The notes under the pieces: generated by a model
Database searches by the model: none
What the model was told of the DNA's origin: nothing
The model's input: the letters and a program-made list of their open reading frames with translations, nothing else
Shown here: positions 1 through 8,351 of the stretch, piece after piece
Numbering within the stretch: the stretch's first letter is position 1
Layout: each line of letters begins with the position of its first letter
Program-made: the position numbers and the translations under genes
From: Entamoeba invadens IP1
Lineage: Eukaryota; Evosea; Mastigamoebida; Endamoebidae
Assembly: GCF_000330505.1 (NCBI RefSeq)
Contig: NW_004191720.1
Location: 107,028 to 131,359, forward strand
Reading direction: 5' to 3'
Length of the DNA stretch: 24,332 nt

Positions 1-900
1 TACAAACCAATCAATTCAAATGAAAACTTCTTGTTTTAACAATTGTATTGACTCGAATAAATAAAAGGTCAAAGTAGTCTTAAATTAAAATATATTAAAA
101 ATGTCTCATATCATTTTATTAAAAAATAATTGTTAATTCATTCGTTTTTGTGTCTATCATGTTTATTACAACACAGTATTTTATCGTTATTAAACAGTGT
201 CTTAATGTTTTAAGAGCCAGTTGCAAATACTTTAGTTTGTTGCATTTGTTGTTTTTTTCGATTTTAACAATTTATTGGAAATGAAAAAACAATAATGTGT
301 TGTTTATACCAAATAAAAAAATTGTTGTTAAATTTTTATTTATTCAGTTATATAACAAAAATTTCTTTTGTATTTTATTTTTCAATCGTACTAATTTGTC
401 TTTTTAATAAATACAAAATATCAAAATTGTTGTTTTTAATTATTATTTGTTTTTTATCAACTTTTGAGACAAATAAAAAGTTTATTTACTTTTAATCAAA
501 TACTGTTCACGCGTTTCAATATTAAGACAGATTTTTCATTTTTTTGCTTATTTCTATTGATATAAAAATAAATTGACATATTTCACTATTTTTTATAAAA
601 AAAATCATAAAAATGAAAATTTACTTTTACTGTTGCCCAAATTAATTTATGAATTATTTATAATTATTATAACTAATTATTGTAATTCATCCAATAATAA
701 TTTTCATTGTAATTATAAAACAAAAATAACTTGTTTTAATTTGTTTTAAACAATAGAAAATAACAATACAACTTTATACATCAAGTTACTTGGATCGTGT
801 TGAACTCTCTTCATTGTTCAATTGTAAATAATGAGTTTAAAAGTTATTTGATAAAAAGAATAATAAATGTTTAAATGTTGTATTTAACAAGAGGTCAAAT
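1..900. other. AT-rich intergenic region, no gene seen
   Basis: This stretch is very AT-rich, with homopolymer runs and stops in all frames. A 66-codon open frame at 295-495 is almost entirely Phe/Leu/Ile/Lys/Tyr, as expected from AT-biased noncoding DNA, and has no recognisable domain. I see no RNA gene, tandem repeat or transposon end here. Confidence 0.6.
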
Positions 901-919
901 TATTTATATATTACGAACT
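901..919 (+). promoter_or_regulatory. Candidate Entamoeba core promoter (TATA-like plus GAAC) of the secreted protein gene
   Basis: A TATA-like stretch (TATTTATATA, 901-910) is followed by a GAACT motif at 915-919, nine bases before the ATG at 928. Entamoeba core promoters are known to combine a TATA-like box, a GAAC element and an initiator close to the start codon, with very short 5' UTRs. The match to the TATA and GAAC parts is seen directly. I see no clear initiator, so activity is inferred. Confidence 0.4.
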
Positions 920-927
920 TGCAAATC

Positions 928-1506
928 ATGAAAATAATTATAATGTTAATTGTTTTCTTTATGTTCACTAATTCACTTTCTATCTATGTCATTGATCCAG
1001 AAAAGGAATATAATTACGTGTACAAGACAGGTCGATGTTATTACACCGGAGATGATAATTATGGAAAATTTGAAGTTGAGGGGTCAACCATAAAAGCGTA
1101 TGAATCAGAAGATTGTAAAAAATGGGTAGAAATACCAAACCCGGAATTTAAAACACATTTGACAATTCACTCAATACTTCCTTCATATTCTGCAATGGCA
1201 TTTGAATATTCTGAAAAAAGCGATTGTAAATTACAACTAGCAGACTCTTTTCCAATGGAAAAGCTGTTTGTAGTAGGTTGTGTGAGACTGACTGAAACGT
1301 CTTCTGTTAAAAGAGAAACTACTTCTGACAGTTTTGTAGTAATGTCATACAACAAAGTTCCTGATTGTAGTGGGGAACCGTCAAAAACCATTTCAAAAGA
1401 AATTGATAAATGCACATTGGTACTTGATATATACGTCATATATACAAACGGAACAAATGTGGCTCTCATTGCTCTGGTTGCAACTTTGATAGTTTTTTTT
1501 ATTTAA
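928..1506 (+). CDS. Small secreted, probably GPI-anchored surface protein (hypothetical)
   Basis: The protein has 192 residues from the ATG at 928. An in-frame TTG at 919 is upstream but lies inside the promoter motif and would spoil the signal peptide, so ATG 928 is preferred. Residues 1-18 form a signal peptide (MK, then a hydrophobic core ending in Ser-Leu-Ser). The mature part has six cysteines (37, 63, 100, 118, 147, 162), which suggests up to three disulphides. The last ~16 residues are hydrophobic and run to the C-terminus with no basic tail; they follow an Asn-Gly-Thr at 174-176 that could be a glycosylation sequon or lie near a GPI attachment site. I infer a surface-anchored protein; a single-pass membrane protein is the alternative. 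No family is recognised and no function is claimed. Confidence 0.8.
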   Translation: MKIIIMLIVFFMFTNSLSIYVIDPEKEYNYVYKTGRCYYTGDDNYGKFEVEGSTIKAYESEDCKKWVEIPNPEFKTHLTIHSILPSYSAMAFEYSEKSDCKLQLADSFPMEKLFVVGCVRLTETSSVKRETTSDSFVVMSYNKVPDCSGEPSKTISKEIDKCTLVLDIYVIYTNGTNVALIALVATLIVFFI

Positions 1507-2553
1507 GATAGTTTTATGGTACATTTTAGAAATTCGTGTTAAGTAATAATATATATAACATTGATGTTCTTATAATTTATAAAAGTTGTTTTAAATGTTT
1601 TTTAATATTATTTTTATAATAATTTAAATATTTTTAAAAACAAGCATCAAATAACGGTTTAAATTTTAAGTTAAAATTTTTGAATGTTTTATTTGTTGCT
1701 AATATTCATTATAAATTATAGCCATTACTACTTTACACATGGTCGGGATTTTTTATTCATTTCCCGATTGTTTAAAAGAAATCAAAGAGACAAATAACCA
1801 TAAATCGGGTTTAAAATAAAAAATCTTAACCATGCTTTACATAAGTTATTCCCATTTTAAAGCAAATTCATTTGATTAAACATACACACCTTAAATTTTG
1901 TCATTAATATTCTGATGTTAATTTATAACTCGTTTAATTCGTTTTAATAGTTAAATGTGTTTTTACTTCAAGTGATTTACTATAACAACTTTAAAATATT
2001 GTTATTGTTTGTAAAAAAACGGTTAACCAAAAATTAACTTCTAAATAATATGGTAAAACTATATTATACTAATAGTAATAAAAACCATAAAATGTTAATT
2101 CCAAAATTAATATTTCAAGTTTTGAGCTGAATAAAAGAAATTATAAATAACGTAAAAAATCAACAAAAATATTTTTAAATTTTAAATTATTATTTTTATA
2201 TACCCAACAATTATTGATTATAAACGAATAATTTAATAATATAATTTTATATATGAATGTATTTATATATTCAAAAGGTGTTTGGCGTTTTCAAACAATC
2301 TGAATGGTTGAACAATCTATTGCACACAGAATAATAAAAAGAGTGTAAACAGTTTTGTTTAAACAACTAAATAATTGAGCAAATTGGTATTATTTACTAA
2401 AAATTATAACAAAAAATATAATAAATCATATTATTAATGTTAACACATATCACACTGATTGAATAATACATTAAACAAGAAAATAATAAATTTGTTATTT
2501 TTAATAAAAATTTTGCTTTAAAATAGTTGTTTACAACTAGTTTATAAAAAACA
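1507..2553. other. Intergenic region with one small imperfect palindrome
   Basis: This is AT-rich noncoding DNA between the secreted protein and the kinase-SH2 gene. Apart from the imperfect inverted repeat at 1738-1834, listed separately, I see no gene or repeat. No GAAC motif is evident close to the kinase start. Confidence 0.55.
1738..1834. repeat. Imperfect ~97 bp inverted repeat, possible decayed miniature transposon
   Basis: The left end (CATGGTCGGGATTTTTTATT) and the reverse complement of the right end (CATGGTTAAGATTTTTTATT) match closely over about 20 bases. A weaker match continues inward through TCCCGATT against ACCCGATT. The structure could be a decayed miniature inverted-repeat element or a hairpin. 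No clear target duplication is seen; the flanks share only a short CTTTAC-like string. Confidence 0.35.
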
Positions 2554-4062
2554 ATGTCAATCACTGGCAACCTCTTTAATTTGTCATTGGATGATATTAA
2601 TTACAATATAGATACTGATTTAGTTGGAAATGGATCATTTGGTGCTGTCTACAAAGCTACACTAAAAGGCCTGAGAGTTGCAATCAAAATTCCACACAAT
2701 GATATGAATTGTGAGGAAGTTACGTCTTATCTTAAAGAAATGGAAATAATGAAAGAATCACATTCTCCAAATGTTGTTTTATTTATTGGAGTTGTACCTT
2801 CGGATACCAAACCACTCTTTGTGACAGAATTTGTGTCATGTAATTTAAACCGTTTCATCCATGAACGTGACAAACTGCCAAATGGTTACTCCAAACTACC
2901 ACTTGACTGTTATAGTAAAGTCGATTTGTTTTACCAATGTTGTTTGGGAATACAATGGCTTCACAACAAACTTAATATCATCCACAGAGATATCAAGCCA
3001 TCAAACTTTTTGATTGATGAGAAGGAACAAGTTAAAGTCTGTGACTTTGGCTTTGCTGTAAAAGTTACAAAGAAAAAGGGCGACATGAAATGCACTCCTT
3101 TATATGCGGCTCCAGAGGTCTTAGAATCTAAAAAGGCGATTGGAAAGGAGTCCGACATATACAGTCTTGCAATGACTGGATATGAACTCTTCTATGAGAA
3201 AGAACCATTTTTTGAACACAATGAAATTGATAATATTGACATCCTGTTACGGGAACTTAAGAATGGAATTCGCCCAATACTTCCTCATCGTGTTTTGAAC
3301 ACTAAAAATTGCCCAAGTGATATAGTGGACATGATGAAAATACATTTTGAAGACCTCATTGACCAGATCCCAAGTGATGCAGATAATATATTCAATACGG
3401 CTTGGGACTCTGATGTTAAAAAGAGGCCCGATATCAATAAACTTGTTGACACCATTCGTTTGTTGAAAATGAAGAGTGCTAAATTAGACGACTCCGCAGT
3501 GGAATTCTGGAATAAAAACTTTTTGAAAAACGGCCGATACGTCTTTTCTGTATATACTGAGCAATTTGTTGAAGTTATTTTAAAGTTGGTAAAACCGAAA
3601 AAATGCAATACCAATGTTTTAATAGACAATTTGGGTAAATCGGGAGAAGTGGATTTGAAAAGGTTTCAATTTTTAATTCTTCAATTTGGGAATTTTTATG
3701 AAGACAAAAAAGCATTTGAAAAGATGGAGGAGGTTTTCGAAGCCGATTGGTGGTTTGGTAAAATCACCATGAACGACACGTTAAAACAATTGAAAGACCA
3801 AGAAGATGGCGTTTTTCTTGTACGAGAAAGTAATCGTTTATATGACTACCCATTCACCATCTCATTAAAAGAAAATGGAAATACAATACATATAAGATTG
3901 GGTGCGAAAAGAGAAGATAAGAAAAATGATGTGCTTTATTATTTTAATTTGAAAACTGTTGTTGTCAAGAAAAACACAATTGGGGAAATGTTGGATGAAC
4001 TTAAAAAACGTAAAAGAATTACTTATGCGTGTCCCAGAGAGATAGTAGATACAATTTATTAA
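2554..4062 (+). CDS. Protein kinase with C-terminal SH2 domain (SHK-like, TKL group)
   Basis: The protein has 502 residues. The kinase domain spans about residues 20-305. It has a glycine loop GNGSFG (25-30), catalytic lysine in VAIK (K45), HRDIKPSN with D146, K148 and N151, DFG at 164-166, and APE at 186-188, so all key catalytic residues are present. HRDIKPSN indicates Ser/Thr or dual-specificity chemistry of the TKL type. After a ~90-residue linker, residues ~398-495 form an SH2 domain: tryptophan-rich start WWFGKI (399-404), FLVRES (421-426) with R424 as the expected phosphotyrosine-binding arginine, then PFTISL. The kinase-then-SH2 order matches the Dictyostelium SHK family, opposite to Src-type kinases. 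No transmembrane segment or signal peptide is visible, so it is probably cytosolic or membrane-peripheral. It may couple phosphotyrosine recognition to Ser/Thr phosphorylation; partners are unknown. Confidence 0.9.
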   Translation: MSITGNLFNLSLDDINYNIDTDLVGNGSFGAVYKATLKGLRVAIKIPHNDMNCEEVTSYLKEMEIMKESHSPNVVLFIGVVPSDTKPLFVTEFVSCNLNRFIHERDKLPNGYSKLPLDCYSKVDLFYQCCLGIQWLHNKLNIIHRDIKPSNFLIDEKEQVKVCDFGFAVKVTKKKGDMKCTPLYAAPEVLESKKAIGKESDIYSLAMTGYELFYEKEPFFEHNEIDNIDILLRELKNGIRPILPHRVLNTKNCPSDIVDMMKIHFEDLIDQIPSDADNIFNTAWDSDVKKRPDINKLVDTIRLLKMKSAKLDDSAVEFWNKNFLKNGRYVFSVYTEQFVEVILKLVKPKKCNTNVLIDNLGKSGEVDLKRFQFLILQFGNFYEDKKAFEKMEEVFEADWWFGKITMNDTLKQLKDQEDGVFLVRESNRLYDYPFTISLKENGNTIHIRLGAKREDKKNDVLYYFNLKTVVVKKNTIGEMLDELKKRKRITYACPREIVDTIY

Positions 4063-4940
4063 AAAGATTTTTATTGTTTAAAATTAAAAATGTTTCATAT
4101 AGTAATAGTTTAAAAAATTAATAAAATGAATTTATTATATTATTATCAGTGTTTACGAATCAAATATCAAGCAAAAATGTATTATTAGTTTTGAATTAAA
4201 AAAATATATATAAACATTTAGTTTTAATAGTTATTTTTTAAATTATTTTTATTAATATTACAAATGGGAATATGTTTTACATTTTCTCATTGTTATCCAT
4301 TTGGTTTCAATATTTCCCAATATTTAAGTGATAATAACTTTAATATCGTTATTTTTGCGACTTTTTTGAAGGTGTTTATTTTAACCACTTATAATAAAAT
4401 GATTTATAATAATAGTGGTATTTTACTGTGTACAATTTAAAAATAGTTTTAAATTATTATGGATGTTAATTTTTAATTTTTAATTGTTGGTTTCAAAGGC
4501 TGTTTCATACAAAACGACCTTTTGATGGAATAATTGTATTAATACTTATAAAAATGTAATTATATCTTTTTATTGGCAAGCAAATATAAATAACATAATA
4601 ATTAATTAATCTAATAGTTTATTGTCATTAATCAAATTATTCCGATTTAAATGTATATTCGTTTCAATTTTAACAAAAAATACAACAATTAACTTTACTT
4701 TATAATTGTTTTTGTTTAATTAATAAATAATTCATTTCATTATTATTTAACATTAATAAAACGTTTGATTATAAGACCAAATGTTCGGATTTAGTCACAA
4801 TTATATTTGTTGGGATTTGATAATCATTTTAACCATATCAAGTTACTTATTACAGCAAAATGACAATTATATACAAATAAATTTTTCAAAAACGGTTTTA
4901 ATAAAAATTGCTAAAATATGACATTAATTATTTCATTAAA
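4063..4940. other. AT-rich intergenic region, no gene seen
   Basis: This region between the kinase-SH2 gene and the first inverted-repeat element has no open frame of note. Some short GGGAA/TTCCC pairs occur around 4265-4320 but form no convincing element. It may hold the 3' end signals of the kinase gene; none can be assigned with confidence. Confidence 0.5.
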
Positions 4941-5147
4941 GGCTGTCTAAAAACGTTGTCCATTTGACAAAAAATTACACAAAATAAGTTGAAAAATTTA
5001 GGAATTAGGTAAAAACGATCAAATCCCAATAAAAATTATGAAACGATGTTTTGGGATTGTTTCGAATTGTTTCCCGAAATATTCCACTTTTGATGGTCCA
5101 AAAATGCCTGGACAACGTTGGAGAGCGGACAACGTTTTCAGACTGAC
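4941..5147 (+). mobile_element. Miniature inverted-repeat element, copy A (207 bp)
   Basis: The ends are near-perfect inverted repeats: GGCTGTCTAAAAACGTTGTC at the left and, read on the other strand, GTCAGTCTGAAAACGTTGTC at the right. The element has no coding capacity. A second copy lies in inverse orientation at 7000-7224 with high identity over its length. Copy A lacks an 18-base stretch near its left end that copy B keeps; this stretch is bounded by a direct repeat of ACGTTGTCC, so slippage deletion is likely. Adjacent bases also match copy B (ATTAAA on one side, TATA then AT-rich on the other), so target preference or a longer duplication is possible. The transposon family is not recognised. 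Confidence 0.75.
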
Positions 5148-5231
5148 TATAATTATTTTATAATTAAAATGATATTTTATAATTTTCAAATGAAAAACGG
5201 CGTGTCTATTTATATATATTGATCATTATCC

Positions 5232-5266
5232 CATTATAAAACCGAACTTTGGAGTTTAAAAATTGA
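5232..5266 (+). promoter_or_regulatory. Candidate three-part Entamoeba core promoter of the 5277 gene
   Basis: CATTATAAAA (TATA-like, from 5232), GAACT (5244-5248) and AAAAATTGA (5258-5266) occur in the order known for Entamoeba core promoters. The last matches the published initiator consensus AAAAATTCA at 8 of 9 positions. The ATG at 5277 would give a leader of roughly 11-19 bases, typical of this genus. The motifs are seen directly; function is inferred. Confidence 0.55.
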
Positions 5267-5276
5267 ATCATATTGA

Positions 5277-6854
5277 ATGACACGTCTTCAGTCAATCTAT
5301 TTAAAAAATGTTGTTTTGTACTTCAAAACTATCGATGATATCCGTTCATTCGTATTTGTAAATAAGAAATGTGAAGAAAGCGCGAGTTCACTTTATATCA
5401 ATTCATATGCTCTTTCAATGAAATATCCACTTCAAATAATGATAAAATATTTTCCTAAAATCGAGACATTTTATTTAAACAAAGTCCCACTGGATGTTAC
5501 CGAGTGTTTTTTGACAGAAATCAAAAATATTGAGTTAGATTATTTAACCCTAAATTTTACAAACACTGTTAACATCGATTTACTTAATAATTTGTGTTTT
5601 ATGAATAAATTGAGAGTTTTGCGTATTGAATTTTGTCATTTGGAAAGCATAAAAATTCCATTTGAACAATTAGTCAACCTTTTTTATTTGACAATTAAAT
5701 ATTCATCAAAAACTCCAAATTTTTTTGTACCTATTTCAAAAAATATGAAAAGGGTTGTTTTGTACATACCACATTTTTCTGTTGTTAAACTCAATAAATT
5801 CAACTTTATAAAAAATGAAAGAGTGGAATTTGCTGTTATTTTGATGCCACCAGATAATTCTGATATCATTAATAAAAGTATGTATGATGCTGCAAATGAA
5901 AATTTTAAATGTTTTATGACAAAGAAATTGCGAAATGTTCGGGTCTTTACTAAATTTTTGTCAAACAACACTAATGAAGCTGTGTTTTTAACAAAACGCC
6001 AGTTTTTTAAAGAAAACAACAGATGCAAATTAAAGTCAAAAGTTGTTGCAGACATTTCAATGTCAAATGATATTAACTTGGTCGAACAACAAATGACGAG
6101 TAACATGATTGATGATTTAGTTATAATGCAAATAACTTCAGTTTCAAAAATGAATGATATTTTTGATTTGAGAACCACAACAGTGATTGACAAACTCGAA
6201 ATATGTGATATCAAAAATGGTCAGTTTTATGTACCCAAATTTTTAAATACACTCATTTTGATTAACATTCATGCAAATGTTTTTATTGATGGGTGCAAAA
6301 TCGACATCATCAAAGTGCTCAATTACTGTGGAAAACCACTTAATTTTGACGTGAAAAGAATCAAAAAACTTATGATAAAACAGACAAAACAAAATGCACT
6401 TAATTTTGTATACAACAGTGAAATTATTAAAGACAAGTGCGTTGTGGATATTGACATATGTGAACTATTTTCTTTCATTGCAAATGGTCAAATTAACAGT
6501 TTTGTGTTGTACAAATATGGGCAACAAATGTGTGATTTTTTGGCAGCAGGAGTCACCATCCAAAACAATGAAGTAACAATTTATGTTGAATCACAAATAT
6601 TGGATCTTAGTAAAATTGAGTGCGATTGTTTGATTATACAAAATACTGGAACATGTGAAAAAGTTATTTTGGGAGATTTGAAAAAAGTAATTTTATATGG
6701 AGGGGTGTTCGAAGAAGTTATAGTTGGTAAAATAAAAATTATTAAAATTAATTATACAAAAGTGTCCAATATGATAATAGAAAATGTGGATGAATTTATT
6801 CAAGAACACTCTAAAATTGATTTTTTAAAAAAGAATATAACAAAAATTGATTGA
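5277..6854 (+). CDS. F-box-like/leucine-rich hypothetical protein
   Basis: The protein has 525 residues from the ATG just downstream of a good core promoter. It is rich in Ile, Leu, Asn, Lys and Val and has no signal peptide or membrane segment. The first ~60 residues (NVVLYF, then DIRSF, then VNKKC, then a FP-x-IETFYL turn) resemble the N-terminus of the BspA-like protein at 12081-13133 (VVSKYF, ADFINL, VCKKF, FFPHLQTICLY). Both look like the F-box-like start common in Entamoeba leucine-rich proteins. The rest has irregular repeats of hydrophobic beta-strand character (for example KKVILYGG and VIVGKIKIIKI near the C-terminus), consistent with a degenerate leucine-rich solenoid. It is flanked by inverted copies of a miniature element. 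The function is unknown; a scaffold or substrate adaptor role would be a guess. Confidence 0.75.
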   Translation: MTRLQSIYLKNVVLYFKTIDDIRSFVFVNKKCEESASSLYINSYALSMKYPLQIMIKYFPKIETFYLNKVPLDVTECFLTEIKNIELDYLTLNFTNTVNIDLLNNLCFMNKLRVLRIEFCHLESIKIPFEQLVNLFYLTIKYSSKTPNFFVPISKNMKRVVLYIPHFSVVKLNKFNFIKNERVEFAVILMPPDNSDIINKSMYDAANENFKCFMTKKLRNVRVFTKFLSNNTNEAVFLTKRQFFKENNRCKLKSKVVADISMSNDINLVEQQMTSNMIDDLVIMQITSVSKMNDIFDLRTTTVIDKLEICDIKNGQFYVPKFLNTLILINIHANVFIDGCKIDIIKVLNYCGKPLNFDVKRIKKLMIKQTKQNALNFVYNSEIIKDKCVVDIDICELFSFIANGQINSFVLYKYGQQMCDFLAAGVTIQNNEVTIYVESQILDLSKIECDCLIIQNTGTCEKVILGDLKKVILYGGVFEEVIVGKIKIIKINYTKVSNMIIENVDEFIQEHSKIDFLKKNITKID

Positions 6855-6999
6855 AATAATATAGTTATGTTTAAAATTAATTTTACAAAGTGTATTAAAC
6901 ACTTTGTTTTTTTTAAAATAACAACAAAATTATTTCATATTGAGTAGTTTTTTATAATAATTTTTATTTATATTTTTAATTTATAATTATTATTATATA

Positions 7000-7224
7000 G
7001 TCAGTCTGAAAACGTTGTCCGCTCTCCAACGTTGTCCAGGCATTTTTGGACCATCAAAACTGGAACATTTCGGGAAACAATTCGAAACAATCCCAAAACA
7101 TCGTTTCATAAATTATACCGGGATTTGATCGTTTTTACCTAATTCCTAAACTTTTCAACATATTTTGTGTAATTTTTTGTCAAATGGACAACGTTTTACA
7201 AGCGGACAACGTTTTTAGACAGAC
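7000..7224 (-). mobile_element. Miniature inverted-repeat element, copy B (225 bp)
   Basis: This is the inverted and fuller copy of the element at 4941-5147. One end reads GTCAGTCTGAAAACGTTGTC then CGCTCTCCAACGTTGTCC. The other end, on the opposite strand, reads GTCTGTCTAAAAACGTTGTC then CGCTTGTAAAACGTTGTCC. Each terminus therefore holds two copies of ACGTTGTCC spaced about 18 bases apart, as expected for paired transposase-binding sites. There is no open frame. The pair of elements brackets the leucine-rich gene 5277-6854. No certain target duplication is seen; the flanks are TATATA-like on one side and TTTAATATA on the other. Confidence 0.75.
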
Positions 7225-7469
7225 TTTAATATATTATTTTATATATAGTTTTGTATTAAAATAATAAGTTTTTAAATAAAATAATATCTCAAGTTTTTGT
7301 CAATTTCTTTTATAAAATAAATAATTAATAATAAAAATATTTAATCTTGGAAAAAAGGCAAATGTCGAATAAATTGTCAAAATTTGTGTATTTTAAACTT
7401 AAATGGTAACATTGAGTTTAACAGTGATAAGGAAAAGAAGAAAGCAAATCTATTAATAATAATATTTTA

Positions 7470-7856
7470 CAGATCGGTACGAAACCCCTATAGTTTTCTA
7501 AAACCCCTCAAGTCGTCAATTGATTGGTTGAAACCAGAAAAAAAAATATTTTATATTTAGAAACGACATTTTCGGATGACGATTGTAAGCCAATTCCACA
7601 AACGCGTTGTTGAAACTTGTTCTCCGATGTCACTTCTTGTGGTTTTACACGAGACGCGACTTGTTATGATCATGTATTGAACAGTTATAAACAAACGTAG
7701 TTTTTTATGGTTTTTATTTTTATATTTTGTTTTTGTTTTTGTTATACAACATTTTTTTGTCCAATTTTTTATCGTACTTCTTCGGGATGACGTCGTAATT
7801 AATTTCTTTGAAGCTTGAGGGGTTTAAGACAAATTGATGGGTTTTTACCATACCTG
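7470..7856. mobile_element. Miniature element with imperfect ~45 bp terminal inverted repeats and TA flanks
   Basis: The left end starts TA-CAGATCGGTACGAAACCCCT and the right end, on the other strand, starts TA-CAGGTATGGTAAAAACCCAT. The two arms then align, with mismatches, to a shared AAACCCCTCAAG (7502-7513 on the plus strand). TA at both borders (7468-7469 and 7857-7858) fits a Tc1/mariner or pogo-type target duplication. The interior is about 290 bp, slightly less AT-rich than its surroundings, with no useful open frame. I read it as a non-autonomous element whose autonomous partner is not in the window. Confidence 0.55.
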
Positions 7857-8351
7857 TAATAGTTTGTATTTAATGTTATTTTTAACTTTTTTTTTCATTT
7901 GGAAATGGTTAATTATTGATCGCATCCGACTTTTTCCCATCATTGAACTTACAGAATTAATGATATAAATAACGATTCCAATAATTCAAAATAATAACTG
8001 TTTTTTATCATTTGAAACATAAAAAGGAAAAAAACAATCCAAACTGAGATTTGCTTTTTAATTTCAAAATATTAACATTATTTTTAAAAATAACGTTGTA
8101 TTTAATTAACGAACTGATTTTATTATTATTCTAATAATTAATATTTAAATATAATATAATTAATACAATTATTGTATTAAAAAAACAGGTAATAAAAATA
8201 AAAAATCGATTTTAATTTATGAATAAAACCAATAAAACAACTCGTTAAATAATAATTCAAAGTTTGCATTATTATTAAAAATTAACGAAATTTGATTTAT
8301 CTCTTTCCAATAATGATGTAAAATATTTTCACACCAATCTCACAATAAGAG
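7857..8351. other. AT-rich intergenic region upstream of the large gene
   Basis: I see no open frame, tandem repeat or transposon end here. The ~30 bases before the ATG at 8352 are relatively CA-rich (CACACCAATCTCACAATAAG) and lack an obvious GAAC motif. Confidence 0.5.

Noticed and set aside
295..495. 66-codon plus-strand frame
   Set aside because: Composition is almost only Phe, Leu, Ile, Lys and Tyr from AT-rich DNA; there is no promoter motif or domain.
919..927. Upstream TTG start for the secreted protein
   Set aside because: It overlaps the GAACT promoter motif, eukaryotic TTG starts are rare, and the ATG at 928 gives a better signal peptide.
5684..6214. 176-codon minus-strand frame
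   Set aside because: It is antisense inside the leucine-rich gene and has no independent support.
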